Origin: Homarus americanus
Lineage: Eukaryota > Arthropoda > Malacostraca > Decapoda > Nephropidae
Direction: 5' to 3'
NCBI RefSeq assembly: GCF_018991925.1
Contig: NW_024735516.1
Coordinates: forward strand, 842,501 to 906,500
DNA: 64,000 nt
In this document: in pieces, positions 9,756-19,948 of the stretch
Position numbering within the stretch: position 1 is the stretch's first letter
How the letters are laid out: each line of letters opens with the position of its first letter
Notes under the pieces: model-generated
The model's input: the letters and a program-made list of their open reading frames with translations, nothing else
Database searches by the model: none
What the model was told of the DNA's origin: nothing
Position numbers and translations under genes: made by a program

Positions 9756-10404
9756 AATAAACGGTTTATTAATAGAGTTGCAGCCGGTGGCTGAAAATAT
9801 ACAAACTTACATTTGATTTAGACATAATAATATATGTTCAATACATTTACAGGGCTGTACAGTACATAAATCAGGAGTTGTTTATTATTTTAACAATAGA
9901 TTGGATGGTGCTATTCTTATATCTATCAGTGCAGGCTCTTATGGGCTGAATTTTGTTGTAGTGGCGGACTACGCGAGGTGGGTGGGGGACTGCAGGTGGC
10001 AGGAGGTGGCGATGATGAGGATGGTGCAGTAGTCCACTGCCAAACCTTGCTAGTGCTTGGTGGTGGAGGTCACTGAGGGATGGCATTTCCAGGGTGGAGA
10101 GAGCGATGTTGTAGCCGGAATATTCTGCACCGAACATGATTCTGCAGGCCCTTTTCTGTACCTTCTCTTGCTAACGTTGTTGGGTAGAGTTGAGAGAAGA
10201 CGACCAGGCTGGTGACGCATACGTTAGTTTGGGGAGAATAAAGACGTTGTAGACAGTCCTCAGCTCTGGCGTGGGTGCCCCAAGAGCCCTAAGTCGTCGT
10301 AGCATGTAGAGACGGTACGAGGCTGCCTTGATTGTGTTGTTTACATGGGCCTTCCAGTCCAGTTTGTGGTCTATGGTAACACCCAGGAGTTTGGCGGACT
10401 GCAC
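9756..10404 (-). pseudogene. Jockey-like LINE, C-terminal part of reverse transcriptase ORF
   Basis: On the minus strand 10,404 to 10,174 reads LLGVTIDHKLDWKAHVN, then AASYRLYMLRRL, then PKLTYASPAW, the thumb and post-polymerase block of jockey/I-type LINEs. An in-frame stop at 10,171-10,173 follows. A second frame continues KRACRIMFGAEYSGYN, then HHRHLLPP and RYKNSTIQSIVKIINN, stopping at 9,871. That is the usual C-terminal order of these proteins, so the relic is one ORF split by a small lesion. It is 5'-truncated next to the GT array at 10,418 and ends in an ATT tail. No catalytic YxDD motif remains. Confidence 0.85.
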
Positions 10405-10416
10405 TAACTGGAGAGG

Positions 10417-10417
<1 letters not shown>

Positions 10418-10466
<49 letters not shown>
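10418..10466. repeat. (GT)n microsatellite
   Basis: About 24 GT units at the broken 5' edge of the LINE relic. A GA-rich stretch follows at 10,520-10,558. Confidence 0.95.
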
Positions 10467-10467
<1 letters not shown>

Positions 10468-10629
10468 GGGAATATGAGAAGAAGTAAATGGAGTACAGGG
10501 AAAGGAGACTGAACCTCAAAGAGAGAGAACAGAGAGAGGACAGAGAGAGAGAGAGAGTGTGTCTCCTACCAATACCTATCTCCCTGCTAGTGACGTCTTC
10601 TGGCACTGACACTGGCACTCAGGGTCCCC

Positions 10630-11640
10630 TCTTCCACACTTTCCTCACCATCTTCCTCACCACCCTCCATCTTCCTCACCACCCTCCATCTTCCTCACCA
10701 CCCTCCATCTTCCTCACACTCCACCTCTCACCACCTCCCATCTTCCTCACCACCTCCATATTCTCACCACCTCCATATTCCTCACCACACTCCATATTCC
10801 TCAACACCTCCATCTTCCTCACCACCTCCTCCATTTTCTCCTCACCACACTCCATCTTTCCCCACCACCCTCCATCTTCCTCACCACCCTCCATCTTCCC
10901 CACCACCCTCCACTCTCTCACCACCCTCCATCTTCTCCTCACCATCCCTCCATCTTCCTCACCACCCACCTTCCTCACCACCCTCCATCTTCCCCTCACC
11001 ACCCCCTCCATCTTCCTACCACCCTCCATCCCTCCCCACCACCCCCTCCATCTTCCCCACACCTCCATATTCCCTCACCACACTCCATCCTCCCTCACCA
11101 CCCTCCATCTTCCCTGCCACCACCCATCTTCCTCACCACCCTCCATATTCCTCACACCACCCTCCATCTTCCCTCACCACCTCCATCTTCCTCACCATCC
11201 TCCATCCTCCTCACCACCCTCCATCTTCCTCACCACCCTCCATATATTCCTCACCACACTCCCACCTTCCTCACCACCCTCCCATCTTCCTCCTCAACAC
11301 CCTCCATCTTCCTCACCACCCTCCATATTCCTCACCACCCTCCATCTTCCTCACCACCCTCCATCTTCCTCACCACCCTCCATCTTCCTCACCACCCTCC
11401 ATATTCCTCACCACACTCCATCTTCCTCACCACCCTCCATCTTCCTCACCACCCTCCATATTCCTCACCACACTCCACCATCCTCACCACCCTCCATCTT
11501 CTCAACACCCTCCATCTTCCTCACCACCCTCCATATTCCTCACCACCCTCCATCTTCCTCACCACCCTCCATCTTCCTCACCACCCTCCATCTTCCTCAC
11601 CACCCTCCATATTCCTCACCACACTCCACCATCCTCAACA
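10630..11640 (+). repeat. 19-bp minisatellite, about 1 kb
   Basis: About fifty units of CTTCCTCACCACCCTCCAT. Variants include CATATTCCTC in place of CATCTTCCTC and units missing one or two bases. A 403-codon plus frame crosses it because the repeat lacks stop codons. The repeated S, P, H and I peptide is not a credible protein. Confidence 0.95.
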
Positions 11641-12022
11641 TTCTCAAAAACGACCAGCTCCTCCTCCTCCTCGCACTAATCTTTCTCACTGAGGGATAGT
11701 CCATTGTTGTCGAGCTTAATTAAAACCCATTTTAATTCTTCTTTGTCACAGTTCCTTATCAAACAACATACCAGATTCTCCTTACTGTCATATTACAAGT
11801 CATATTGCTCACACATTACCCTACAGTGTAATGAAGAAAGACCGTGTAGTGAAGATAGGCAGTGTAGTGAATGAGGGCTGGTAACACGAGGATGATAAAG
11901 TAGTACACGTCATCATCCATCACCCAAGACTCGATCAAAACACGAGTACTTATTACATTATGATCGTCAAATGCCAAAGGGTCGCGTCACATCAGCTCAT
12001 AATTATTAAGTATCGGTTGTCA

Positions 12023-12025
<3 letters not shown>
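11641..12025. other. Unique spacer, nothing recognised
   Basis: No repeats, coding character or RNA-like structure seen. Confidence 0.5.
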
Positions 12026-12060
<35 letters not shown>

Positions 12061-12283
12061 CCGACCCAGCAATTATCTCAGAGGAAAAAGTGTTGATTGA
12101 TGATGGTGATGGTGATGGTGATGGTGATGATGATGATGATGATGGTGGTGATGATGATGGTGATGGTGATGATGATGATGATGATGGTGGTGATGATGAT
12201 GGAGGAACACAAGGCAGTGGTGGTGGTGGTGGAGGGGCACAAGGCAGTGATGGTGATAATAATGATAGAGGGGTACAAGGCAG

Positions 12284-12330
<47 letters not shown>
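12026..12330. repeat. (GT)n then (GAT)n/(GGT)n microsatellites
   Basis: GT units at 12,026-12,054, unique sequence, then a GAT/GGT compound array (12,098-12,330) broken three times by related spacers containing GGCACAAGGCAGTG or GGTACAAGGCAGTG. Frames give poly-D, poly-M, poly-H or poly-I depending on phase. Confidence 0.95.
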
Positions 12331-12331
<1 letters not shown>

Positions 12332-12520
12332 CGATCTTGTTCTTGTGTAAGTCCATTATATATAAAACCTCCTCCACTTATCCACAGCCCCAAGCCATTA
12401 CCTCATTACTCTCACCCTGATCCTGGTTCTCAAAGATGCTTATTAGGTTCATTTATCTACGGCCTGGTGAAGTGAGAAGCCGTGTTAGCGAGTCTCTTAT
12501 CTCACCTCAGAAACAACAGG

Positions 12521-12595
12521 CAACAATGACGTCACAACCGGAATGCAACAATGACGTCACAACCGGAATGCAACAATGACGTCACAACCGGAATG
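12521..12595 (+). promoter_or_regulatory. Three identical 25-bp units, each with a perfect CRE
   Basis: Three head-to-tail copies. Each contains the palindrome TGACGTCA (12,527-12,534; 12,552-12,559; 12,577-12,584), the consensus for CREB/ATF bZIP factors, followed six bases later by CCGGAA, an ETS-like core. The units are identical, so the triplication is young. Whether they act as regulatory sites is inference. No gene start is visible close by, and the nearest candidate exon begins about 1.5 kb downstream. Confidence 0.5.
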
Positions 12596-12642
12596 ATACC
12601 GTTGTCTCTCACTAGATGGCAGCAGCGTTAACGAAGGTCTCT

Positions 12643-12760
12643 GTCTATCTATCTATCTATTGTTTTGTCTGCCTGTGTGTGTCTCTCTCTCTCTATCTGT
12701 CTATCTCTCTCTGTTTATCTGTCTGACAAAGAGAGAGACAGAGAGAGAGAGAAAGTCAAC
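12643..12760. repeat. TATC/TC/GA simple repeats
   Basis: Short TATC array, then a TCTC-rich stretch, then GAGA-rich sequence. Confidence 0.8.
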
Positions 12761-12879
12761 CCCATCATCAATTACCTCCTCCCGTCAACACTATAATGAG
12801 ACTGACACATTTCGTCCCAGCTCGACCAATTTACATTAATGAACCAAATATGTCAAACCGTAAAATGACCCGATGAATG

Positions 12880-13022
12880 GCGGGGACCTCGCTGAGTGAC
12901 GGGGGTCCTCGCTGAGTGACGGGGACCTCGCTGAGTGACGGGGACCTCGCTGAGTGACGGGGTCCTCGCTGAGTGACGGGGACCTCGCTGAGTGACGGGG
13001 GTCCTCGCTGAGTGACGGAGAC
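12880..13022 (+). repeat. 19-20-bp minisatellite
   Basis: About seven units of CTCGCTGAGTGACGGGGAC, alternating with versions ending GGGGTC or GGGGGTC. Confidence 0.95.
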
Positions 13023-13141
13023 CTCGAGTGTTTTAAATGCGGTTTCGCGAGGACAGGTGTTTCACAGTTGTCCTCGTAAAAGTAAACTACAGGTATTTTA
13101 CTCAAAGGGTTGACGATGGCAGACTGAGTTGACAGGTGTGA

Positions 13142-13142
<1 letters not shown>

Positions 13143-13188
<46 letters not shown>
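13143..13188. repeat. (AC)n microsatellite
   Basis: About 23 AC units. The next 200 bases are unique. Confidence 0.95.
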
Positions 13189-13190
<2 letters not shown>

Positions 13191-13385
13191 CCGTACCACT
13201 CCACATGTCTGTACCGCGAAAGAGCACCAGCGTGGACAGAAACTATGTCTACCTATGGGTACTCCTTATCACAACTGACTGCTGGTGCTCCCACGATCAC
13301 GTCCGCTGAATGATAACACAAACATGTAAACCAATTTGTCCCAGACGTTCACAGATCATTAATGTTATTCGACTTGTTAAATATA

Positions 13386-13490
13386 CAGGTACAGGTAGAA
13401 TGACAAGTACAGGTACAGTAAAGGAGGTAAAGATACAAATACAGGTACAGAAACATATTCACCTCCAGGTACAGGTAGTGATACAGGTAT
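13386..13490 (+). repeat. Loose ACAGGTAC hexamer/octamer repeats
   Basis: At least eight scattered ACAGGTA words in about 100 bases, irregularly spaced. Confidence 0.6.
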
Positions 13491-13571
13491 TTTAACACAG
13501 TAACACGAACGATGATCATCAGGGGTCAAGTGTGGTAATGAACTATCGAATTTTCCGTCAACTTTGTAACA

Positions 13572-13700
13572 TCACCTGAAGATTAGACACCCCAGTTTTA
13601 TTTCACCCGAATATTAATCATCCTAATGCTATCTTGGAGGGGGAGGGGAGTTAGATTAGGTTACGTTAAGTTAGCATTAGGGTGGTTAATCTTCAGGTGA
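13572..13700. mobile_element. Palindromic MITE with 14-bp perfect ends
   Basis: TCACCTGAAGATTA at 13,572-13,585 is exactly the reverse complement of TAATCTTCAGGTGA at 13,687-13,700. Inside, CACCCCAG and TTTCACCCGAATATTAATC match the other family copies. The core carries GATTAGGTTACGTTAAGTTAG, resembling degenerate TTAGG repeats. At 129 bp it has no coding capacity. An AT dinucleotide next to both ends may be part of a target duplication. Confidence 0.85.
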
Positions 13701-14055
13701 TCAGCGGTGTTTAAGTGAGTTTCTAGTTCACATATGGTATTTGCATTAGTCCCTCCTCCCCCACCCCCCTCCCAGGTAAGTCGGTTGTTACCATCGAGCA
13801 CTGACCTGTCAAGTGTTAAGTACTGTTCAACATTTTTCAATACTATTTTCATTTCTTTTTTAGTTGAAATTGTCACTTGTGTATCAGTCGTAAATTGATT
13901 ATTATAAGTCTTTGTATTCGTAACCATTTTTATCATTTACTGAGGATATAGTGTACCTGTACGAGAGGCGTGGTTACCGCATCTCTGACATTCTTACGAA
14001 AAACAATTACTCTCTTGGCTATTCATGAAATAATCTATGTATTGTTGTGTTACAG

Positions 14056-14337
14056 ATGGAGGGAGTGCCATTCGACGTGTTGTGGTGCCAGTGTCAGGGC
14101 AACGCCAGTGCCACGCCACACAGACTACTCATCGAACAGCAAGTACACAAGATGCACCAGGACGCCCAGCACCACGCCCTCTGGTACGTGGGCGTGGTGC
14201 TCACCCTCTACCTCCTCGGTCTTGTTGTCATCATTAAAAAGTCGGGGAGCTCAGAGCGGCACACAGCCATCTCAGCCCTCTCTTTCTGCTGCTCTCAAAC
14301 CTTCTCCTCCATAGCGCATCGCCGGAACCAGTCCTAG
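14056..14337 (+). CDS. Candidate exon: small single-pass membrane protein (93 aa)
   Basis: A strong acceptor (TTGTTGTGTTACAG) ends exactly before ATG at 14,056, and the frame runs to a stop at 14,335-14,337. The peptide has a likely N-glycosylation site NAS at residues 16-18, a helical segment with EQQVHKMHQ, one hydrophobic segment at about 42-60 (LWYVGVVLTLYLLGLVVII), then KK, which by the positive-inside rule puts the C-terminus in the cytosol. There is no signal peptide. The architecture (short glycosylated outside, one span, basic inner tail) resembles KCNE-type potassium-channel subunits, but I do not recognise the sequence and claim no homology. GC content is higher than in the flanks. 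The 3' part (SFCCSQTF onward) may be intron read-through if a donor lies before the stop. Confidence 0.5.
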   Translation: MEGVPFDVLWCQCQGNASATPHRLLIEQQVHKMHQDAQHHALWYVGVVLTLYLLGLVVIIKKSGSSERHTAISALSFCCSQTFSSIAHRRNQS

Positions 14338-14839
14338 TGACGAAGCGAGGCGCGTAGTGACCTCACCCTCACTAGTAAACAACAGTATTAATGATAACAC
14401 CCCTTCCCCCGTCCTCCGCGACCCTCGTGGTGATGGATGACTCTACCATCTCGCCGTAACCCTCAGGACTCGCTGGGTTGAAAATTATAATGACAAAAAC
14501 AAACCGCAACTCAAACCCTCTTTCTCCTTTCTCTTGTCCTCACCCGAGAACTGTGATGAGAACTCTTTACCAGACACACACACTGTGCAAAACCCAAGGA
14601 TGATGACATCTCTGATTCAGTGACATAAGTTCATTAAATACAGGTAAAAACATGTTGGTCTTTTGTGTCTCAATCTACCTGTATTACCTGACTTAATGAG
14701 AGGCAGGTGAACGGTCAGGCCTCAATACCTTCTATCAGGTTATGACGAAGACGATGTGACAAGATCAGTACCAAGACGGTGTGACAAGACGGTGTGAAAT
14801 CCTTGAGTACATTTCCAGGTGTAACGAGAGACTAATACC

Positions 14840-14841
<2 letters not shown>
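14338..14841. other. Possible 3' flank of the membrane-protein exon
   Basis: Unique sequence with no clear AATAAA in the first 300 bases. No other feature seen. Confidence 0.4.

Positions 14842-14884
<43 letters not shown>
14842..14884. repeat. (AC)n microsatellite
   Basis: About 21 AC units. Confidence 0.95.
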
Positions 14885-14886
<2 letters not shown>

Positions 14887-15164
14887 ACTTGTAACACCAA
14901 CTCTTCGGTATATTTTTCCTATAAGCTAATTAATATTTCTAAATTTCTGCTCTAAAGAAACCATATAGAACACGACTATATAAACAAAACTAATATATAT
15001 TTTGATGTAACACAATCTGCCGCCGTTGTAATGATGTTAATATTAATTTTTATAAGTTAATTTAATTGTTTTTTTCACCTGATATATTTTAACAATTACT
15101 TCAAAGAAATCCTAAGATCTTTTTTTTTTCTATCCATAATTAGAAGGAAAGAAATGAATAAATG

Positions 15165-15500
15165 GATATTGAGCATGAATAATATTGAACGTAAATGATG
15201 AACGTGTATAATATGGTAGAAATGAACAAAAATATAGTGAATATAATTATGAGAAACTTAATGATAAAGATGCAAAATAATAAAACAAGTATACGTGATA
15301 AAATATACAACAAAATTATGATGAACATAATAATAAATAAAACTACGATTAACAAAAATGATGAACACAAAATCACAAACTGAACATTCTGATAATGAAC
15401 AAAACAAAGTTCACTCCTCCAATGAACAACAAAATACCGTAAATAACTGTTTCCCCCAAAGACATTAAAAAATAAATAAAAATAAATAACCAAATTCAAA
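15165..15500 (+). repeat. A-rich region with decayed AATGAACAAAA words
   Basis: Strong strand asymmetry: the plus strand is rich in A with recurrent ATGAACAAA, GATGAAC and AATAAAAC words. The minus-strand frame of about 119 codons through it is a low-complexity F/I/L/Y product. Probably an old simple or minisatellite repeat. Confidence 0.5.
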
Positions 15501-15686
15501 ATTACACAAAAATACCCAAAATATCAAATTGTGTAAACTTTAGCGATTGTAATTTCCACAAGTTTGGGGATATTTGCTCAGTAGTTACAGCTAAACTCTG
15601 AGGTAATGTTGTTTTCAAAGTTTGATGGCTCATAATAGGGGGGGGAGGGGCGGTGGGCTCAGAGTTGCCATGAGTCTGTTTTATAT

Positions 15687-15721
15687 ATGTGTGTGTGTGT
15701 ATGTGTGTGTGTGTGAGTGAG

Positions 15722-15752
<31 letters not shown>

Positions 15753-15760
15753 GGGTATGT
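15687..15760. repeat. GT/GA compound microsatellite
   Basis: GTGTGT with GA interruptions, followed by CACACACA at 15,791-15,812. Confidence 0.9.
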
Positions 15761-16057
15761 GTGTATTAGTGAGTCAAGCATACCCCCATCACACACACAC
15801 ACATACACACACGTAAGTTGATTAACTCTCAAAAGGTGCGACAGGTGGACATGGGGTTAGGAATTACCGGACGTGAGGTGAGAGCGAGCAGGTGGGCTGG
15901 GGAACCTCGCTCAATAAACCATCACTTTAAAACACACCCAGGACTAAGTGTTTTACCTTTGTTTATAAACTGTTAAAACAAGCGTTAAATACCAACCCCC
16001 TTTTAAGAGAATGGTTAGGTTAGATATTTCTTGTGCTGTACTTGAGAGGACTATTGT

Positions 16058-16098
16058 ATGGTTAGGTTAGGTTAGGTTAGGTTAGGTTAGGTTAAGTC
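16058..16098 (+). repeat. Interstitial telomere-like (GGTTA)n
   Basis: About seven GGTTA units with late variants (GGTTAAGTCAGGTC). It lies in otherwise unique sequence (15,820-16,340) without genes. Confidence 0.85.
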
Positions 16099-16354
16099 AG
16101 GTCAGGTTAAGTTAGGTGTCATTTATTGTGCTGTACTGGAGAGGACGATTGTATGGTTACCGCATTTCAAGCTATTACTCTACCGTCTTCCCCGGGTACT
16201 AGTGTGCCGTCTGCAGTAGCCAGACACCTCTTGATGATAGTATTTTTTGTCACTGGCCAGCGTGTTACCGTACCGGAGGCCCCGCAGTGAGTTAAGTTGA
16301 GGAGACAGATGAAATGTGTATCTACCGTCTCATTGTCACATACACACTGATGTT

Positions 16355-16472
16355 CACCTCAGTAACATGACTCACCTCAGTAACATGACTTCCCTCAGTA
16401 ACATGACTCATCTCAGTAACATGACTCACCTCAGTAACATGACTCACCACAGTAGCAACATGACTCACCCTC
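16355..16472 (+). repeat. 18-bp minisatellite carrying AP-1-type words
   Basis: About six units of ACATGACTCACCTCAGTA. Five contain TGACTCA, the AP-1 consensus (16,368; 16,404; 16,422; 16,440; 16,461). One unit has TGACTTC and the last spacing is stretched to 21. Regulatory function is not shown. Confidence 0.85.
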
Positions 16473-16599
16473 CTGGCTACTAAAGAGCCTTAATCATTAC
16501 TGGTCTCCAAGAACTTCGTTAATTAACTTTTTGTTTTCTCTAATTAACGTTAATTTAGAGGATGTGTCAGATTAAAAGTATTTAACCCCTAGAGAGAGA

Positions 16600-16786
16600 G
16601 AGACGAAAAGGAAAAAGCAAGGGAGAAAAGAAACGAAGAAAGAGGAGAACGGAAAGGAGAAAGAGAGGGGGGAACGGAAAGGAGAAAGAGAGGGGGGAAC
16701 GGAAAGGAGAAAGAGAGGGGTGAACGGAAAGGAGAAAGAGAGGGGGGAACGGAAAGGAGAAAGAGAGGGGGGACGTAAAGGAGAAA
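16600..16786. repeat. 24-bp purine minisatellite
   Basis: About seven units of GAACGGAAAGGAGAAAGAGA plus GGGG. It abuts the broken 3' end of the DIRS-like reverse transcriptase. Because 24 is a multiple of three, the RT frame continues through it in phase. Confidence 0.9.
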
Positions 16787-17546
16787 GGCTTCTACTTTGT
16801 TTATCAAATCTGTTACTGTTGTTCCTGGTAAACTGACTGACTGCTGATTTGTATCCCACTGGAGACCTAACCAATCCAACTTTTGACAGGGTATTAAATT
16901 TGATTTGACCTGGTTTATCTTTAAACCAAGGTTTTGAAATAGTACCAGTGTACGTTGGGTCGCCCTTTGACAATCTTCGAAAGAGTTTCCCATTATCAGC
17001 CAATCGTCTAGATAAGCAAAGGTTCTTATGCCCTCCTTCACAAGGATCTTTCTGGGAATGTTTGGCAGTTTTGTAAAGACTTTTGGTGCAATTGTCAAAC
17101 CGAATGGCATCACTGTGAATTGATAACTTAATTCCCCTACCTTGAACACCAGAAATTTTCTGTACCTGGGAGCAACAGGAACGTGATAATAGGCATTTTC
17201 GAGATCCACTTTTGAGATCCAAGCATTGGGCGGACGATGCCTCAGATGGTCGTCAGTGAGCATCTTGAAACTTCTTTTGGTAATAAATTTATTTAGTATT
17301 GAAAGATCCAAAATCCACCTTAATTTGTCGCTGCCTTTCTTGGGGACTGGGAATAGGTGAGACATGAAACATTTCTCTGACTGTAACAGTTCTATGACAC
17401 CTCTGTTTAACAGTTGACTTACAAATTTTGTAAGTAATGGGGTTGGTTTTTGACCCTTTTTTGGGGATGCTAGGGGAGGGCGCCTCAACCAAGTCCATGT
17501 GAGATCCCCTTTGAATGTCTTGCAAGCCCATATGGAAGAAGTCCAT
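16787..17546 (-). pseudogene. DIRS-like retrotransposon, reverse transcriptase (truncated)
   Basis: The frame from 17,488 leftward shows reverse-transcriptase motifs in order: FPVPKKGSDKLRWILDLS at about 46-63, the A motif VDLENAYYHV (94-103, first catalytic Asp), the B motif MPFGLTIAP (127-135) and the C motif AYLDDWLI (158-165, the second Asp pair). AYLDDWL is typical of DIRS/PAT-type tyrosine-recombinase retrotransposons. The domain stops after about 230 residues where the 24-bp purine minisatellite begins, so RNase H, methyltransferase and recombinase parts are missing. An overlapping frame (17,289-17,546) marks a frameshift near the N-terminus. Gag-like remains lie immediately upstream on the same strand. 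Confidence 0.85.
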
Positions 17547-17585
17547 CTGTTCTCCTAACCCCCTAGACGACCCAGCTGTCTGGCT

Positions 17586-18640
17586 TCATTGGAAGGGAGA
17601 AGTTGCTGAGGTGGTGGAATAAGGTCTCCTTCCGCTTCTGAACAAACGGCCACCTCCATTACGTCTTTGATTATTTCCTCCTCTAAAATTTCCCCTAGGT
17701 TGATAACTGACCCGGGCAGCTGGTCCTGTTCCCCTGTAAAACCTTCCTCTCCTAGGTTTCCGAAAGGTCTGAGGACTCCTGGGGACATTAATATTAATAG
17801 TATTCTCAAAAGATGATCGATAATTAACCAATGCTTGTTCACCAAACAAAGCAGGAGAAAGAGGGGAACGTATCAACAAATAAGCGCTACCACTTGAAGC
17901 ATTATTTGTTGCTTGTTTCCTTAGCTGGACTTTCAGTCTTAGGGCTTTCAACAAATGATCTAAAAATGAGTTGTACAGGGAATATGGGATTCCTTGTAAA
18001 GCAGCAGCAAAACATTTGTCCACTTCTGAATTTTCTTCATAGTCCAGCACAAACTTAGTTAATAACTGACACATCATAATTGCAGACCAAACATCTGCTG
18101 CCAATTTCCTAATTTTAAATTCTTCAAGCAGCAGTGCAGGGGCAACTGGTTTCAATTTTTTTCATAACTTATATCAACATATTTTGAAGCCGACAAATAC
18201 TAGTAAAGGTCATATAAGGAACTCTTTTCGTCATTAAATTGGAACTTCAAAAAACTATAAACTTGTGAGCATTCCTGTCTGCGGGAATGAATATTAAGTC
18301 TTTCAATAAATTAGCCCAGACTTCGTCTATTTCAGAGATCATCTTTGGGCAAAAATCAGGCCAAGAAAGTGTAGTATCACCCTCCAAAAACAAAGAATGA
18401 TGACCCAAAGTTGCTTGTCCTTCCTGTCTCTTTGTAGTTGCTGCGATATCAGGAAGCTTAGAGACATTTTCATAAAATATTTTGAATAAGGAATCCACAG
18501 ATTCAGATGTATTAGAAAACAAAGAAGACTTAGATCTTACCAATGTTATCCATGGCCTGTTAGAATCACCCTTACACTCAATATTATCGAGCAGCTGCGT
18601 GTCAGTCGACAGCAGCCTTAAGGAGAGAGATAGAACGAAA
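17586..18640 (-). pseudogene. DIRS-like retrotransposon, gag-like ORF (frameshifted)
   Basis: Two minus-strand frames make one protein. The upstream part (18,640 to 18,247) reads RSKSSLFSNTSESVDSLFKI and continues through WPDFCPKMISEIDEVW. The downstream part (18,155 to 17,586) reads KIRKLAADVWSAIMMCQLLT and ends in a basic, Gly/Arg-rich tail (RGRFYRGT, RGNFRGGNNQRRNGGGR), as in nucleic-acid-binding gag tails. They are split near 18,160-18,250 by a frame change. Position directly before the RT supports the assignment. The family is inferred from context rather than a diagnostic gag motif. Confidence 0.7.
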
Positions 18641-18687
18641 AGACGAGAGAAAATCGAGAAAGAGAGAGAGAGAGAATCTTCACACAA

Positions 18688-19080
18688 AAACAGTCAACAT
18701 TATTAAGTAAGTTCAAAGCCAGTATGCCCCAGTGACTGCCTCAAGATGTTAGCCATGCACGTGAGGGGGTACTCGGTCAAACACATTAACAGATAAATAC
18801 CATTCTTAGTGTGGTGAAGTGCCCCAGAATTTCATGAACCAACCAATCTCTCTACACAGACGTTCATTTAATGCATGTAACGATAGTCTGAGAATTAATA
18901 TATATAGTATACCTCGCTGGCATGTAAACGGCTCTGGTAGGCACTTGTTTGGACGAAACCAGCTTCCTCACTCGGCAAACAATACCGCGGTGGTCGACAG
19001 GGCCCTCATAAATACGGATTAGCTCCCTGTGTCATTATATTGCCAATTCCCCCAACAATGGAGGAAGTCACGTCCAACAA

Positions 19081-19086
<6 letters not shown>
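18688..19086. other. Unique sequence, nothing recognised
   Basis: A short GA run (about 18,655-18,673) precedes it. Short frames only, with no coding signal. Confidence 0.5.

Positions 19087-19124
<38 letters not shown>
19087..19124. repeat. (GT)n microsatellite
   Basis: About 19 GT units. Confidence 0.95.
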
Positions 19125-19126
<2 letters not shown>

Positions 19127-19470
19127 CGGGGATACCATCTCCGGGTTGGTGTCATCTAGGAGACCCTTCGCCTCAGAGAAAAGAGTATGAATTATTTACA
19201 TAAAACTGGTGACCATTTTCTCTGAACTATAAGAGTATATTTTCTCCCCCCATTCCCTTTACGTGGTTTAGTTTATGTTTATCCCTTTATAATTATTTCT
19301 TCAGACGAGACAAAAGTTACTAGTTAATAAATTCACACCAAGAACCTCGCAATACAAAGACTCCCTCGGGCTTCTCAGGCGAGGACCGCGAACCGAATAT
19401 ACAGGAGGCAAGATGAGTACCGTACATAGGGAGTCTGGGCTGGTCAGTATAGGATGACAGTCACTTACCA

Positions 19471-19713
19471 GCAACAATCTCCTCCAAGAATAGGCTTATC
19501 CCCTAGAGCTTGATTGTTACACTCTGGGAGCTTTAGTAAGGCCACTTGGGATGTGACGGTTTCTTCCCTAGAACTTGTGTTATAGGGAACTGTAGTAATG
19601 CTATTAAGAGACTCTATGGACACTAATTCCTCTCGAGCGGACCAGGAGACTTGCTCGTTACTACTGAGAGTCCTCCAGAGTACGGTGAGGTTTACAGCTT
19701 TTGTCAACACCAC
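19471..19713 (-). CDS. Possible internal exon, unrecognised
   Basis: On the minus strand a frame of about 80 codons, with varied composition rather than repeat-derived residues, runs to GGAGATTGTTGCTG followed at once by GTAAGTGAC, a near-perfect splice donor. The encoded piece includes NLTVLWRTLSSNEQVSW and LLKLPECNNQALGDK. The upstream acceptor is unclear: no good pyrimidine tract precedes it. I do not recognise the protein and no partner exon was found. Confidence 0.25.
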
Positions 19714-19897
19714 TTTTAGGAGCTCATCATATTTTTTTCATAACTTTGTGGGTGTTGAGGGAGGGTGCGGACCTCAGCCTTGGTACTAGAGCTACTACTG
19801 AGGAGGTAATAAGTACTGAGAGCATCTACTTATACTGCACCTCTTCTTTCTCCCATCCTACTCCAATGTCGTTCAGCTTATTTTGGACTACACCGAT

Positions 19898-19898
<1 letters not shown>

Positions 19899-19945
<47 letters not shown>
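19899..19945. repeat. (AC)n microsatellite
   Basis: About 23 AC units. Confidence 0.95.

Positions 19946-19948
<3 letters not shown>

Noticed and set aside
10488..11699. 403-codon plus-strand frame, the longest in the window
   Set aside because: It runs through the 19-bp CTTCCTCACCACCCTCCAT minisatellite and consists of repeated H/P/S/I blocks with no domain.
12027..12420. Poly-Asp, poly-His, poly-Met and poly-Ile frames
   Set aside because: Phase variants of one GAT/GGT microsatellite.
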